64,000 bases of DNA from Pedobacter sp. BMA (GTDB lineage: Bacteria > Bacteroidota > Bacteroidia > Sphingobacteriales > Sphingobacteriaceae). The position numbers and the translations under genes are program-made. Shown piece by piece: positions 36,985 through 45,332 of the stretch (within the stretch, counting starts at the first letter, position 1; each line of letters begins with the position of its first letter). Location of the stretch: contig NZ_LECU01000002.1 in assembly GCF_001027745.1 (NCBI RefSeq), forward strand, positions 1 through 64,000. The letters run 5' to 3'. The notes below the pieces were generated by a model, which searched no databases, was not told where the DNA came from, and saw nothing but the letters and a program-made list of their open reading frames with translations.

Positions 36985-38898
36985 TCAAATATCCATAAAC
37001 TCCCAGGCGCTGTGATACGCATTCAGCTGCTCTGCGTAGCGGATAAAGTCGGCATAAAACTTAGCTGTTGATAAAGTCGCACTGTCACCGATTACAACCA
37101 GCTTCTTTTTGGCCCTCGTCATTGCTACATTCATCCTTCTGGTGTCTGAAAGAAATCCGATATGTCCATCTTTATTGCTCCTGGTGAGACTGATGTAAAC
37201 GATGTCTCTCTCCTGTCCCTGAAAGCTATCTATCGTATTTACTGAAATTTTATCTTTATGCGTGATTGGTATATCGCTGTCATTTACGAGCGAATTTAGA
37301 ACCTGTACCTGTTGTTTGTAAGGCGATACAATGGCGACGGAAGGGATGCCGCTATCTCCGTAATTCAAGTCTAAATCATTTAAAAAGGCCGATAGATGCT
37401 TTACTAAGAATGCGGCTTCATCAGGATTTGTGGTGCTTGTTCCATCCAGTTGTTCATCGAAGCTGCAGCCCGCCGAGTCGATAAATGTGAGTGCCTCATC
37501 GCTATCAAAAATCAAATGACGGGCTATACTGCTATGTGCCCTGAGTTGGTTTTCATAAAATACCTGGGATGAGTATCCCATAATGTTTTCATGCATACGG
37601 TACTGTTCGTTAAGCAACACAACTGATTCGGGATGTAGTTTAACTGATTTTTCCAGTAGGGTTTGGTATAATCCGTTTTTACCTGCATCGGTTGATTTTA
37701 TAGTAGGTGGCAGCTGAAAGTGGTCGCCAGCCAGCACTACTTTCTGTGCTTTTAAAATCGGGATCCAGCATGCGGGCTCCAGGGCCTGTCCGGCTTCGTC
37801 GATGATTACCGTACTGTATTTCAGGTTACGTACCGTATAATGATTTGCGCCCACTAAGGTAGCGGTAATGATCTGGGCTTTATTAAGTAAGCTATCCATG
37901 ATATACTGTTCCGTTTTCTCCACTTCCCGGCCAATCTTATGGGCTTCGTCGAAAAGTGCTTTACGTTGTTCACGCTCTGCCCTGCCAAAACTGCGCTTGT
38001 ATTTATGGGCCATGTTTTTGTATTCGCTGGCTTGTTTTTTAAGCGCTTTAATGGTTTTCATTTCGGTATGATCGGCCATTTTATGCTCCAAGGTTGCCGC
38101 TAAGAGTCTTTCTGACACCCGGGCGGGATTGCCAACACGGATTACGTTTAGTCCGGCGGCAGATAATTTGTCTGTCAGTAAATCTACAGCGGTATTGCTG
38201 GGGGCTACGACGAGGATTTTCTGATTACTGTGTTTAATCAGCGATTTTATGGCATGCACGAGAGTGGTGGTTTTTCCGGTTCCCGGAGGACCGTGAATAA
38301 TGGCCAGATGATCTGCTGAAACAATTTTGTTCACAGCTAACTGCTGGGATACATTCAATTTGTTGGGGATAATAAATTTTTCTTCACTCTGAAACGACGG
38401 CTTTTCGCCTGTAGTCAGGATTCTGATGAGCTTGCTGTTTTCCCCTTCTTCAACGCCGATTAAAGCCTGTTTAAGTGCATTCTGCATTTCATCGTAGCTG
38501 TTGTTATCAAAGAGGAGGTCGACCCCGAGTTTACCATCTCTGGTCCATTCGGGCAGCTCATCAATGCGGAGGCTAATCTTCATTTTATTACCAGCCAGGT
38601 TTGAAATGGTTCCTTCAATCCTATCTTCACGGGCATTGTGGTTTGAAAAAAGTACAACAGCCGAACCAAACCTGAACTGATGAGAAATCTCTTGATGGCT
38701 CGGGCGTTCCAGTTCGATTGTAAGGTAGTCGCCGCGACCAATCTCCGTATTGCGGATGGCGATTGGATACCATGACAAACCTAGTGCTCTCCTGTCTGAA
38801 GCCGAAGTATTTTCGGTAAGCTTTGCATAAGATCGCAGATCTTCTTCGCGCTCTGTATTCAGAAGATCCTGGAGTTTCTTGAAGTATTCTTTGGGCAA
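36985..38898 (-). CDS. SF1 (IGHMBP2/SMUBP-2-like) DNA/RNA helicase
   Basis: This 637-residue protein is an Upf1-like SF1 helicase: Walker A HGPPGTGKTTT near residue 205, an SF1 DEAG box (VIIDEAGQALEPA), AGDHFQLPP, LNEQYRMH and the C-terminal SFQGQERDIVYISLTRS and NVAMTRAKKKL. The N-terminal ~190 residues hold a beta-barrel-like domain as in IGHMBP2. It may unwind nucleic acid in repair or RNA metabolism. It is downstream of, and on the same strand as, the DUF3037 gene (gap 49 bases). Confidence 0.92.
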   Translation of the reverse strand: MPKEYFKKLQDLLNTEREEDLRSYAKLTENTSASDRRALGLSWYPIAIRNTEIGRGDYLTIELERPSHQEISHQFRFGSAVVLFSNHNAREDRIEGTISNLAGNKMKISLRIDELPEWTRDGKLGVDLLFDNNSYDEMQNALKQALIGVEEGENSKLIRILTTGEKPSFQSEEKFIIPNKLNVSQQLAVNKIVSADHLAIIHGPPGTGKTTTLVHAIKSLIKHSNQKILVVAPSNTAVDLLTDKLSAAGLNVIRVGNPARVSERLLAATLEHKMADHTEMKTIKALKKQASEYKNMAHKYKRSFGRAEREQRKALFDEAHKIGREVEKTEQYIMDSLLNKAQIITATLVGANHYTVRNLKYSTVIIDEAGQALEPACWIPILKAQKVVLAGDHFQLPPTIKSTDAGKNGLYQTLLEKSVKLHPESVVLLNEQYRMHENIMGYSSQVFYENQLRAHSSIARHLIFDSDEALTFIDSAGCSFDEQLDGTSTTNPDEAAFLVKHLSAFLNDLDLNYGDSGIPSVAIVSPYKQQVQVLNSLVNDSDIPITHKDKISVNTIDSFQGQERDIVYISLTRSNKDGHIGFLSDTRRMNVAMTRAKKKLVVIGDSATLSTAKFYADFIRYAEQLNAYHSAWEFMDI

Positions 38899-38947
38899 TG
38901 GGAATGTATTAGTTGTGCAAAAAATAGTTTCGCTGAATATTTGACAA

Positions 38948-39331
38948 TTATAGTACGAGTTCCTGATGTAGCCTCAATAAGGTTTCTTCAGGGTTGATAC
39001 AAAAGCCAGGGTGTACTTTTGAGCACTGTACTACGGTGCTTCTTGTGGCTGTTAGCCACCTGAACCTGGAAGGTTGATCGTATTCGCCAATAGGACCGGA
39101 ACCTTTTGTTCCACAACTGATTCGTTGAAAGGCCATCAGATTGGCATTTAGCTCACTGAGGTCGGTTTCGGGGGAAAAGGCGGATAGTTTAATTTCATTT
39201 AAAGAGAATACACTTTGCAGAAACTTCTTTTTTGCGCAATACAATATGATTCCGACATTTAGAAACTCTTCGCGCTCTACCCTGGGCATCACGCGGATTA
39301 CGGCATACTCAAATAAGAATTTCTCTTGCAT
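38948..39331 (-). CDS. DUF3037 family protein
   Basis: This 127-residue protein fits DUF3037: it opens with FEYAVIRVMPRVEREEFLNVGIILYC and contains CGTKGSGPIGEY and FRWLTATRSTVVQ. Function is unknown. It overlaps the 3' end of the HipA-like kinase gene by 23 bases, which implies co-expression, and this pairing is a recurring bacterial arrangement in my knowledge of the family. It may bind or regulate the kinase (inference). Confidence 0.88.
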   Translation of the reverse strand: MQEKFLFEYAVIRVMPRVEREEFLNVGIILYCAKKKFLQSVFSLNEIKLSAFSPETDLSELNANLMAFQRISCGTKGSGPIGEYDQPSRFRWLTATRSTVVQCSKVHPGFCINPEETLLRLHQELVL

Positions 39332-40100
39332 GCTGTGCTTCTTTTAAAAAGATATCAGAATTTGCTAAACGTGTTTTTAGAAAATACGTGTAAGCATTAC
39401 GATGGGCTTCTTTGGTTTCGAAACTGGTGTCGCCTTCCAGCCAGTTGTCGGGAATAAGATCAATAATCTGCTGAATTTTTTGGGCGTTTAGAATGGCACG
39501 GAACTCTTCATCTACGCTAGACAGTTCAGAAGCCCAGGGTAAGAGTACATGGTCCTTAACCAAAAAGAAAGGCCTTGTTGCCTGCTCTTCCCAATTCTGC
39601 CATGAGTGATGGAAATATAGTGCTGCACCATGATCAATTAACCATAGCTCTTTATGCCACAACAGCATATTGGTATTGCGGCAAGTACGATCCATATTGG
39701 TCAGGAAACAATCCAGCCAAACAATTTGTGAAGCCAGTTTTGCATCAACAGTAGTTACCGTCGGATCGAAGGTTATTGCTCCGGAAAGATAGTGTAGGGC
39801 AAGATTTAAACCTACACTTGCTTTGAGGAGGTCCTGGATTTCTTCATCAGGTTCCGTACGGCCGAATGCCTCGTCAAGATTTGCGAAAACAAGTTCCGGA
39901 ACACGAAAGCCTAATAACCTGGCAATCTCTCCTCCTATCAGTTCGGCAATAAGCGCTCTGGGCCCCTGACCGGCACCACGGAATTTTAATACATAAAGGA
40001 AACCGTCGTCTGCCTCTGCGATGGCCGGCATTGACCCGCCTTCGCGCAAAGGTGTAACGTAACGGGTAACATTTACGCTTCTAAGTTGGAAATCGTTCAT
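39309..40100 (-). CDS. HipA-like kinase-fold protein (HipA_2)
   Basis: This 263-residue protein resembles a HipA-like kinase: Lys39 in LYVLKF for ATP contact, LIGGEIARLLGFRVPEL, catalytic Asp137 with Asn142 in NMDRTCRNTN, and metal-binding Asp156 in LIDHGAAL. It is shorter than HipA and lacks a HipB-type helix-turn-helix neighbour, so it need not be a toxin. It overlaps the DUF3037 gene by 23 bases. Its substrate is unknown. A phosphotransfer role is likely from the kept catalytic residues. Confidence 0.85.
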   Translation of the reverse strand: MNDFQLRSVNVTRYVTPLREGGSMPAIAEADDGFLYVLKFRGAGQGPRALIAELIGGEIARLLGFRVPELVFANLDEAFGRTEPDEEIQDLLKASVGLNLALHYLSGAITFDPTVTTVDAKLASQIVWLDCFLTNMDRTCRNTNMLLWHKELWLIDHGAALYFHHSWQNWEEQATRPFFLVKDHVLLPWASELSSVDEEFRAILNAQKIQQIIDLIPDNWLEGDTSFETKEAHRNAYTYFLKTRLANSDIFLKEAQHAREILI

Positions 40101-40212
40101 AAAAAAGGGTCAGAAGCACATCTTAGAAAAATTGTGATGTACCCTGGATCTGCTGCAAATTTAAAAGATTATACCGATAAATTTTTACAGATTTAGGCAA
40201 AAGGCTAAATTG

Positions 40213-40401
40213 CTAATCGTGCCCCAAATATGCATTTCCCGCAGGTGTCATTACGGCGGCCCATTGAACAGACTCACGGTTGATTTTTACCAGACCCATG
40301 CTTTCCAGTTCTTCATAATCATCTTCCCTACCGCCCAGAATCGGCGAGTTGACCTGCTGGTTAATTACTTCCAGTAAATCTAAAATTTCTGATCTTTCCA
40401 T
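40213..40401 (-). CDS. Hypothetical protein, 62 residues
   Basis: The protein (MERSEILDLLEVINQQVNSP..., ending GNAYLGHD) looks like a small helical/winged-helix fragment: helix, loop with GGREDDYEELESMGLV, then a beta wing (VQWAAVMTPAGNAYL). I do not recognise a named family. Its frame is clean. A long leader (40402-40553) upstream can fold into a branched structure, so its expression may be controlled at the RNA level (inference). Confidence 0.55.
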   Translation of the reverse strand: MERSEILDLLEVINQQVNSPILGGREDDYEELESMGLVKINRESVQWAAVMTPAGNAYLGHD

Positions 40402-40452
40402 ATTTCGAATTATTAGTTAAACAAGTAACAGGCAGGTTTGAAAAATGTTTAT

Positions 40453-40553
40453 TTAACCGGGATGTTTTCGATATTTGCGCCCGATAACCAAATTCATCGG
40501 CAGCATAAACACTGTTAGCTGCATTTTTACCCCCCTGTTCATATGCCCGGTTA
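40453..40553 (-). promoter_or_regulatory. Possible structured leader (branched inverted repeats)
   Basis: TAACCGGG (40454-40461) and CCCGGTTA (40546-40553) form a perfect 8-bp outer stem that encloses two hairpins: CCGAT/ATCGG (40481-40485 with 40496-40500) and GCAGC/GCTGC (40500-40504 with 40518-40522). On the minus strand the structure ends about 50 bases before the start at 40401. On that strand an ATG at 40524, 6 bases after GGGGGG, opens a 23-codon frame that ends in the outer stem. The fold matches no riboswitch that I can name. Only pairing evidence is seen. Confidence 0.35.
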
Positions 40554-40683
40554 GAAAAAAAAAACGCAATTCAGAATAATTCTATATAAATTCCAATTAA
40601 TTGATTATAAGCCAATTATTTAACGCTTTGCTTCAAATTGAAGCAATAATGGTAATCTCATGGTAAAAGAAGTGTTAAACAAT

Positions 40684-40713
40684 TTTGAATTTCCGACAGG
40701 AGCTCTATATTTG
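40684..40713 (+). promoter_or_regulatory. Full Bacteroidota promoter (TTTG-N18-TATATTTG)
   Basis: TTTG at 40684-40687 and TATATTTG at 40706-40713 are separated by 18 bases, close to the Bacteroidota consensus (TTTG, about 19 bases, TAnnTTTG). Nothing encoded downstream on the plus strand is a gene; a terminator follows within 60 bases. Confidence 0.65.
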
Positions 40714-40716
40714 TAC

Positions 40717-40772
40717 CCGAGAGCGTTAATTTAGATACGGGTATATGGCTTAGGCTGTATGCCCGTTTTTTA
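40717..40772 (+). ncRNA. Candidate small RNA of about 55 nt
   Basis: The promoter at 40684-40713 should start transcription near 40717, and an intrinsic terminator ends it near 40772. No ORF fits between. CGGGTA (40738-40743) can pair either with TACCCG (40714-40719), if included, or in the terminator stem, so two folds compete. It is antisense to no gene, lying just beyond the 3' end of idi. Supported by promoter and terminator only; not matched to a known RNA. Confidence 0.45.
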
Positions 40773-40773
40773 T
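40735..40773 (+). terminator. Intrinsic terminator of the small-RNA candidate
   Basis: ACGGGTATATGGC and GCTGTATGCCCGT pair (with mismatch and G-U) around a TTAG loop, followed by TTTTTTATTT. Its T-run is on the plus strand, so it does not serve the minus-strand idi gene. Confidence 0.75.
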
Positions 40774-41291
40774 TTGCGGAGTGCCAGATGGTCAATCATT
40801 TCATCCAGGCATATTTTTAACCACTCCGTATACAGGGTCGGATTTTTTCTAATGTCGAGGTTCAATTCCTCCAGGCTTAGATATCGAAAGCTTTCAACTT
40901 CATCGGTGTTGATAATGGGCAGTTCATCTGACTGCCCGATAAATACATGGTCCAGTTCATGCTCAGTTAAACCATCTCCAAAAGCAGCCTTGTAGGTGAA
41001 ATTGAACGCATACTCTAAATTACAATTCATGCCCATTTCTTCGTTCAGGCGTCGGTTTGCAGCTTCGAGGTTGGCTTCACCGGGGCGCGGATGGCTACAG
41101 CAGGTATTTGTCCACAACCCCGCAGAGTGATATTTGGATTTTGCGCGTTGCTGCAAAAGAAGTTCGTTTTTTGAATTGAAAATAAAAATGGAAAATGCCC
41201 GGTGTAGTATGCCCTTTAGATGCGCCTCGAGTTTCCCCATCTGGCCCGTAGGCGAGTCATTTAAATCAACCAGTATTACCTGTTCTTCCAT
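40770..41291 (-). CDS. idi: Isopentenyl-diphosphate delta-isomerase, type I
   Basis: This 173-residue Nudix-fold enzyme has the active-site Cys in TNTCCSHPRPGE, a Nudix-like helix (LEAANRRLNEEMG) and the catalytic Glu region LTEHELDHVFIG. It interconverts isopentenyl and dimethylallyl diphosphate. With ispD at 53807 in the window, it probably balances products of the MEP pathway. Length is normal for type I. It stands alone on the minus strand, with the small-RNA candidate facing it. Confidence 0.94.
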   Translation of the reverse strand: MEEQVILVDLNDSPTGQMGKLEAHLKGILHRAFSIFIFNSKNELLLQQRAKSKYHSAGLWTNTCCSHPRPGEANLEAANRRLNEEMGMNCNLEYAFNFTYKAAFGDGLTEHELDHVFIGQSDELPIINTDEVESFRYLSLEELNLDIRKNPTLYTEWLKICLDEMIDHLALRK

Positions 41292-41433
41292 TTTTATATG
41301 ATTGCTTTCAACTGTTATCTGATTATCATGTCAAACATCAGGTCGGTGACAGACAGGTTCAACAAAACTTTTCAGTATATTTTGGTTAAAAATAAATATC
41401 AGACTTTGAAATGCAAATTCTTTTAATTTTTTA

Positions 41434-41465
41434 AACATCCGGTAACCAGATTGTTTCCGGATGTT
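41434..41465 (-). terminator. Hairpin after the small unknown gene
   Basis: AACATCCGG (41434-41442) pairs with CCGGATGTT (41457-41465). On the minus strand only TTT precedes an A-rich run, so it is a weak terminator candidate 26 bases after the stop at 41492. Confidence 0.35.
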
Positions 41466-41491
41466 ATTGGAATCAGTTGCTGGAAGACTGC

Positions 41492-41770
41492 TTACAGAAA
41501 GGCTGTTTCAGATAATAAAACCCCTCTTTCGCCGTTTCCTGTTTCAATAGTGTGAACATTTTTATAGGATTGGCTAAAAAAATCATATCCATTATCAATC
41601 CGTTTGATAGAAACGGTATTCAAGGGATAGTTGTAGTTGGTTTGCATGCAATGGAGATTTCCGTTGGCGAGTAAAAGGAAGTCGCAGTCGTAACCTTGCT
41701 CTTGCAGTTCAATAAGTTGATTGGTCAGCGAGACGTTGAGCCTGTTTGTGGTTCTGGTTTTGTTTTTCAT
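41492..41770 (-). CDS. Small hypothetical protein
   Basis: From the ATG at 41770 the protein is 92 residues with basic start (MKNKTRTTNRLNVSL) and the pattern LIELQEQGYDCDFLL...GNLHC followed by beta-like RIDNGYDFF and GERGVLLSE. This reminds me of a small Bacteroidota family often mislabelled phosphoribosylpyrophosphate synthetase, but the match is weak. An extension to 41803 adds a hydrophobic stretch with no support. It has no clear partner; upstream 41771-42046 holds no gene I can support. Confidence 0.55.
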   Translation of the reverse strand: MKNKTRTTNRLNVSLTNQLIELQEQGYDCDFLLLANGNLHCMQTNYNYPLNTVSIKRIDNGYDFFSQSYKNVHTIETGNGERGVLLSETAFL

Positions 41771-42046
41771 CGGGACTTGGTTTAGGTTAAAGATAAATAT
41801 CAAAGCGTATATCTAACTTACGATTTTGTTTGCAATATATTGTAATACAATGGATTAAATTAGATTGTTTTGTTCATTATTTGGCAGGAGGCGTTTAAAC
41901 ACTGTTCATTTTTTAATAAAAGCTTCACACGTTATGGAAAAATGGAAAAGGTAACATCATCAATTCGTCACCGGAATCCACTTTTAAGAAATTTATTTTT
42001 TTAATCAGTAACGATCAGGTAATTTGGCAATATCTAATCTATCTCT

Positions 42047-42787
42047 ATGAAATTAAGCTGCATCGTAATCGACGATGACATTTATGCCATAAATGGTATA
42101 ACCGCATATATTAAGGCGCTGTCTAATCTGCTGCTCATCCAAACCTATTCTGACCCGCTATTGGCCTTAACCGAAATCAGCAACGGATCAGGTGCAGACA
42201 TTTTATTTATGGATGTGGATATGCCGATGATATCTGGAATTGAGCTTTCTAAAATGATCAGGCAAAAAGCAAATAAACTCATCTTTACTACTTCTCATTC
42301 GAAATATGCGTATGACGCTTTTGAGCTTAATGCAGATGCCTATTTATTGAAACCCTACACTTTTGCCCGTTTTGCTGAAACTATTAACAGGCTTTTTCCA
42401 CAGACATCTCAGTTGCAATATCCGGAAATAGAACAGACAGATGATTACTTTTTTGTCCGGAATAAGAATGACAATAATAATCTGATTAAAGTGCGGTATG
42501 CTGAAATTGTTGCTGTAGAGAGTCTGCAAAATTATGTCAGGATTTACACGCTGAATGAAGTTATCGTTTCCTATATTTCGTTATCAGAAATAAAGACTGT
42601 TTTAGAAGATCATTCAAACTTTACTCAGGCTCACCGTTCCTTTATTATTGCAAAGAACTTTATTGAAAAGGTTGAAGGGAACACGTTGAAACTCATCAAT
42701 GACTTGTCGATTAGCCTTGGTAACCATTATAAAGATGATATTTTGGAGTATATTAAACAAAAAACGATTAAAACCAACAGGACTTAA
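42047..42787 (+). CDS. LytTR-family response regulator
   Basis: This 246-residue protein has an N-terminal receiver (IDDD near 8-11, phosphoacceptor Asp56 in LFMDVDMP, Lys in YLLKPY) and a C-terminal LytTR DNA-binding domain (about 140-235: VAVESLQNYVRIYT, FTQAHRSFIIAKNFIEKVEG). It should bind DNA as a dimer. It starts a cluster with the LytS-like kinase at 42886 and a second LytTR regulator at 44121, of which it is a paralogue. Confidence 0.93.
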   Translation: MKLSCIVIDDDIYAINGITAYIKALSNLLLIQTYSDPLLALTEISNGSGADILFMDVDMPMISGIELSKMIRQKANKLIFTTSHSKYAYDAFELNADAYLLKPYTFARFAETINRLFPQTSQLQYPEIEQTDDYFFVRNKNDNNNLIKVRYAEIVAVESLQNYVRIYTLNEVIVSYISLSEIKTVLEDHSNFTQAHRSFIIAKNFIEKVEGNTLKLINDLSISLGNHYKDDILEYIKQKTIKTNRT

Positions 42788-42885
42788 AAAGGAAACGCTG
42801 TGCCATTATTTACATAAAATATGGCAGTTTAACTACCTTTGTCTTTATACTTTGCAGATACCACGTTATTAGCCGTTGCCACATT

Positions 42886-43980
42886 ATGAGTACTAACCAT
42901 TTAAATCAATCTACCCAAAATGCTATCCTTCAGTGGATAGTGAAAAAGAGATTTCATTTTATTGTCTGGGTCATCTTCATCTTTTATGAAGTGGTGATTG
43001 CGGGATTAATTTCAGGAAGATTTGCTAAAATACCCACCTACATACTTTATTACGCGCTTAACATTGCCCTATTTTACTTTCATGCGCACGTTGTACTCGC
43101 ATTTGGCCTGAAAAATAAAAAGACGTTGTGGGCGCTCCCACTTTTGTTGTTGTCAGAACTGACAGGATACTTCCTTATCAGCATGTGCCTGGATTACATT
43201 ATCATTAACTATGTTGGATACAATGGGCCGAAATTTGAAATTTTGAGTGTACATCATTTAATCGGCCCGCTGTACCGGTGCATCTATTTTATTATTTTTT
43301 CTTCAGGTTATTATTTTCTGATGAATTATCTAAGTGAAAGGCGAAAAACTGCCGACCTGGAATCGCAGCGTTTGAACAATGAAATTCAGATAGCAAGATC
43401 TGAGAATGCATTCTTGAAAGCACAGATTCAGCCACATTTACTATTTAATACGCTAGATTTTATTTACCACAGTGCGAGAGAAAATTCGCCCGTTGCTGCG
43501 GAGACTATTCTATCGCTTTCGGAAATGATGCGGTATTCGGTGGACAGCAATCACGATAAAGACCTTATTCCTATAAAGTCAGAAATTGTTCAGGTAGAAA
43601 ATCTGATTAACCTTCATCAGCTTCGTAAGGATCATCTGCTCCAGATTCATCTGTTTTACGAAAATGAAATTGAAGATATATCCATTATTCCACTTGTTTT
43701 GATCACTCTTGTTGAAAATATCTTCAAGCATGGTGATTTATCCCAATTGGACAACCCCGCCCAAATCAGAATCACTTATCAGGCAGGTGTACTGCTCATT
43801 GAGACCGTCAATTTAAAAAAGAGCGGAAATAATCAATCAGGATTGAAATCCGGACTTGAAAACATCAGAAAAAGGTTGAATTTTGCCTATAGAGACCGGC
43901 ATAACTTCATTGTCAGCGCCGAAAATGATCCTACTTTTAGCATCTGGTTATCAATTTCCGATCCAGGCAACATTGATTAG
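42886..43980 (+). CDS. LytS-like sensor histidine kinase (His_kinase family)
   Basis: This 364-residue protein has about four to five membrane helices in residues 20-150, then a coiled segment, the His_kinase box with His184 in QIQPHLLFNTL, and an HATPase domain (VLITLVENIFKHG, GLENIRKRLNF). No extracellular sensor domain is evident, so the stimulus is probably sensed in or near the membrane. It should phosphorylate one or both LytTR regulators flanking it. The order is regulator, kinase, regulator on one strand. Confidence 0.92.
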   Translation: MSTNHLNQSTQNAILQWIVKKRFHFIVWVIFIFYEVVIAGLISGRFAKIPTYILYYALNIALFYFHAHVVLAFGLKNKKTLWALPLLLLSELTGYFLISMCLDYIIINYVGYNGPKFEILSVHHLIGPLYRCIYFIIFSSGYYFLMNYLSERRKTADLESQRLNNEIQIARSENAFLKAQIQPHLLFNTLDFIYHSARENSPVAAETILSLSEMMRYSVDSNHDKDLIPIKSEIVQVENLINLHQLRKDHLLQIHLFYENEIEDISIIPLVLITLVENIFKHGDLSQLDNPAQIRITYQAGVLLIETVNLKKSGNNQSGLKSGLENIRKRLNFAYRDRHNFIVSAENDPTFSIWLSISDPGNID

Positions 43981-44120
43981 GTATAACTGTCATAATGTAT
44001 GTTGAAATGTACTGAAAACTAAGTATTTTGTAGTGTATTCTAAACATATTAGGAGTACAGGGCTGTTTTTTTTCTTTTTTATTCCATAGAATTGTAATTT
44101 GCATTATCTAAAACTAAAAA

Positions 44121-44870
44121 ATGTCAATAAGTTGCATTGCTATAGATGACGATCCGCATTCTCTGGAAAGTTTAACGGCATATATGAATAAATTGCCTGA
44201 TCTTGAACTGGTTCAGAGCTTTACTGAACCGCTTGAGGCATTGGCAGAAATTTCTGATGCAAATCCTGTAGATATTATTTTTATGGATGTGGAGATGCCA
44301 TCCCTTTCAGGCATTGAGCTTGCCGGTTTGCTCAGAAGAAAAACGAAGCACTTAATTTTTACCACAGCGCATGCAAGATACGCTATTGATGCTTTTAAGG
44401 TAGATGCAGATGCTTATCTGTTAAAACCTTATTCGATGATGCATTTCGCCAAAACCATCAATAATCTGTATCCAACTGGAAAAAAACACAATACCGGGTT
44501 TTCTGATTTCGAAGATCATTTCTTCTATCTGCCTGTACAGGGTAAGGAAGGTGAATTAATCAGAATTGATCTAAATGAATTAATTTCTGTTGAAGAGTTT
44601 GGTGATGAAGTTCGGTTTAAAACCACTGTTGATAGCTTTTCAAGTGCCAGATCCAATTTTGTCAGAACCATCAAAATGCTCAAGGAACATACTGCTTTCA
44701 TTCAGATCAATGCATTTGTAATTGTTTCCAAGCAATATATCAAGAGTGTGCTGGGCAACCGCGTTTTGCTTGCCGGAGAGCTGTCCTATTCCATTGCACC
44801 TTCCCATGAATTGTTGTTTAATAATTTTATTAAGAATAACGTAAACAATAATCCTGAGTCCGGAGAATAG
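44121..44870 (+). CDS. LytTR-family response regulator (second copy)
   Basis: This 249-residue protein has a receiver (IDDDPHS near 8-14, Asp56 in IFMDVEMP, Lys in YLLKPYS) and a C-terminal LytTR domain (LISVEEFGDEVRF, AFIQINAFVIVSKQYIKSVLG). It is similar in length and layout to the regulator at 42047, with the LytTR region more diverged. The two flank the LytS-like kinase, indicating a duplication. Targets are unknown. Confidence 0.92.
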   Translation: MSISCIAIDDDPHSLESLTAYMNKLPDLELVQSFTEPLEALAEISDANPVDIIFMDVEMPSLSGIELAGLLRRKTKHLIFTTAHARYAIDAFKVDADAYLLKPYSMMHFAKTINNLYPTGKKHNTGFSDFEDHFFYLPVQGKEGELIRIDLNELISVEEFGDEVRFKTTVDSFSSARSNFVRTIKMLKEHTAFIQINAFVIVSKQYIKSVLGNRVLLAGELSYSIAPSHELLFNNFIKNNVNNNPESGE

Positions 44871-44969
44871 CTTTTCTTTTCCGGCACATGCCCTTTTTTT
44901 GATATCACAAAACTTTATAGCTTGAGTATTGTATTAGCTTAGTCTAATTTTACTAGTTTATTATTCGTT

Positions 44970-45326
44970 TTGAAAAGAGTTTTAGTTGTGGATGATGACC
45001 CCGATATACTTGAGGTTTTTCAGATGGCGTTGGAAAGTGAGCGATACGAAGTTTTACCGCTTCTTTCGCCCAGATATATTTTTAAAAACATAAAAGATTT
45101 TGAACCTGATTTGATTATTCTTGACATTATGTTAAATGGAATGGATGGTCGCATTGTGTTTAAAGAATTAAAGTCTAATCCCGATACAGAAAATATTCCT
45201 GTTATTCTGGCTTCGGCCCGATACGATGAAACTTACATTCATTCGCAGCAGTATCACCCTGATGCCTATTTAGAAAAGCCGTTTGAGGTTGCAAGGTTAC
45301 TTCAGGAAGTTAAAACATTAACCTAA
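44970..45326 (+). CDS. Stand-alone response regulator, TTG start
   Basis: This 118-residue receiver has VDDDPDI (residues 7-13), phosphoacceptor Asp52 in IILDIML, LASARY and Lys in YLEKPFE. It lacks an output domain. The start codon is TTG at 44970: an in-frame stop lies at 44940 and the first Met is inside helix 1, so an ATG start would lose the acidic pocket. It resembles the receiver at 12038. It is 6 bases upstream of the beta-barrel protein gene, so the two are likely coexpressed. Confidence 0.85.
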   Translation: MKRVLVVDDDPDILEVFQMALESERYEVLPLLSPRYIFKNIKDFEPDLIILDIMLNGMDGRIVFKELKSNPDTENIPVILASARYDETYIHSQQYHPDAYLEKPFEVARLLQEVKTLT

Positions 45327-45332
45327 AAAAAT

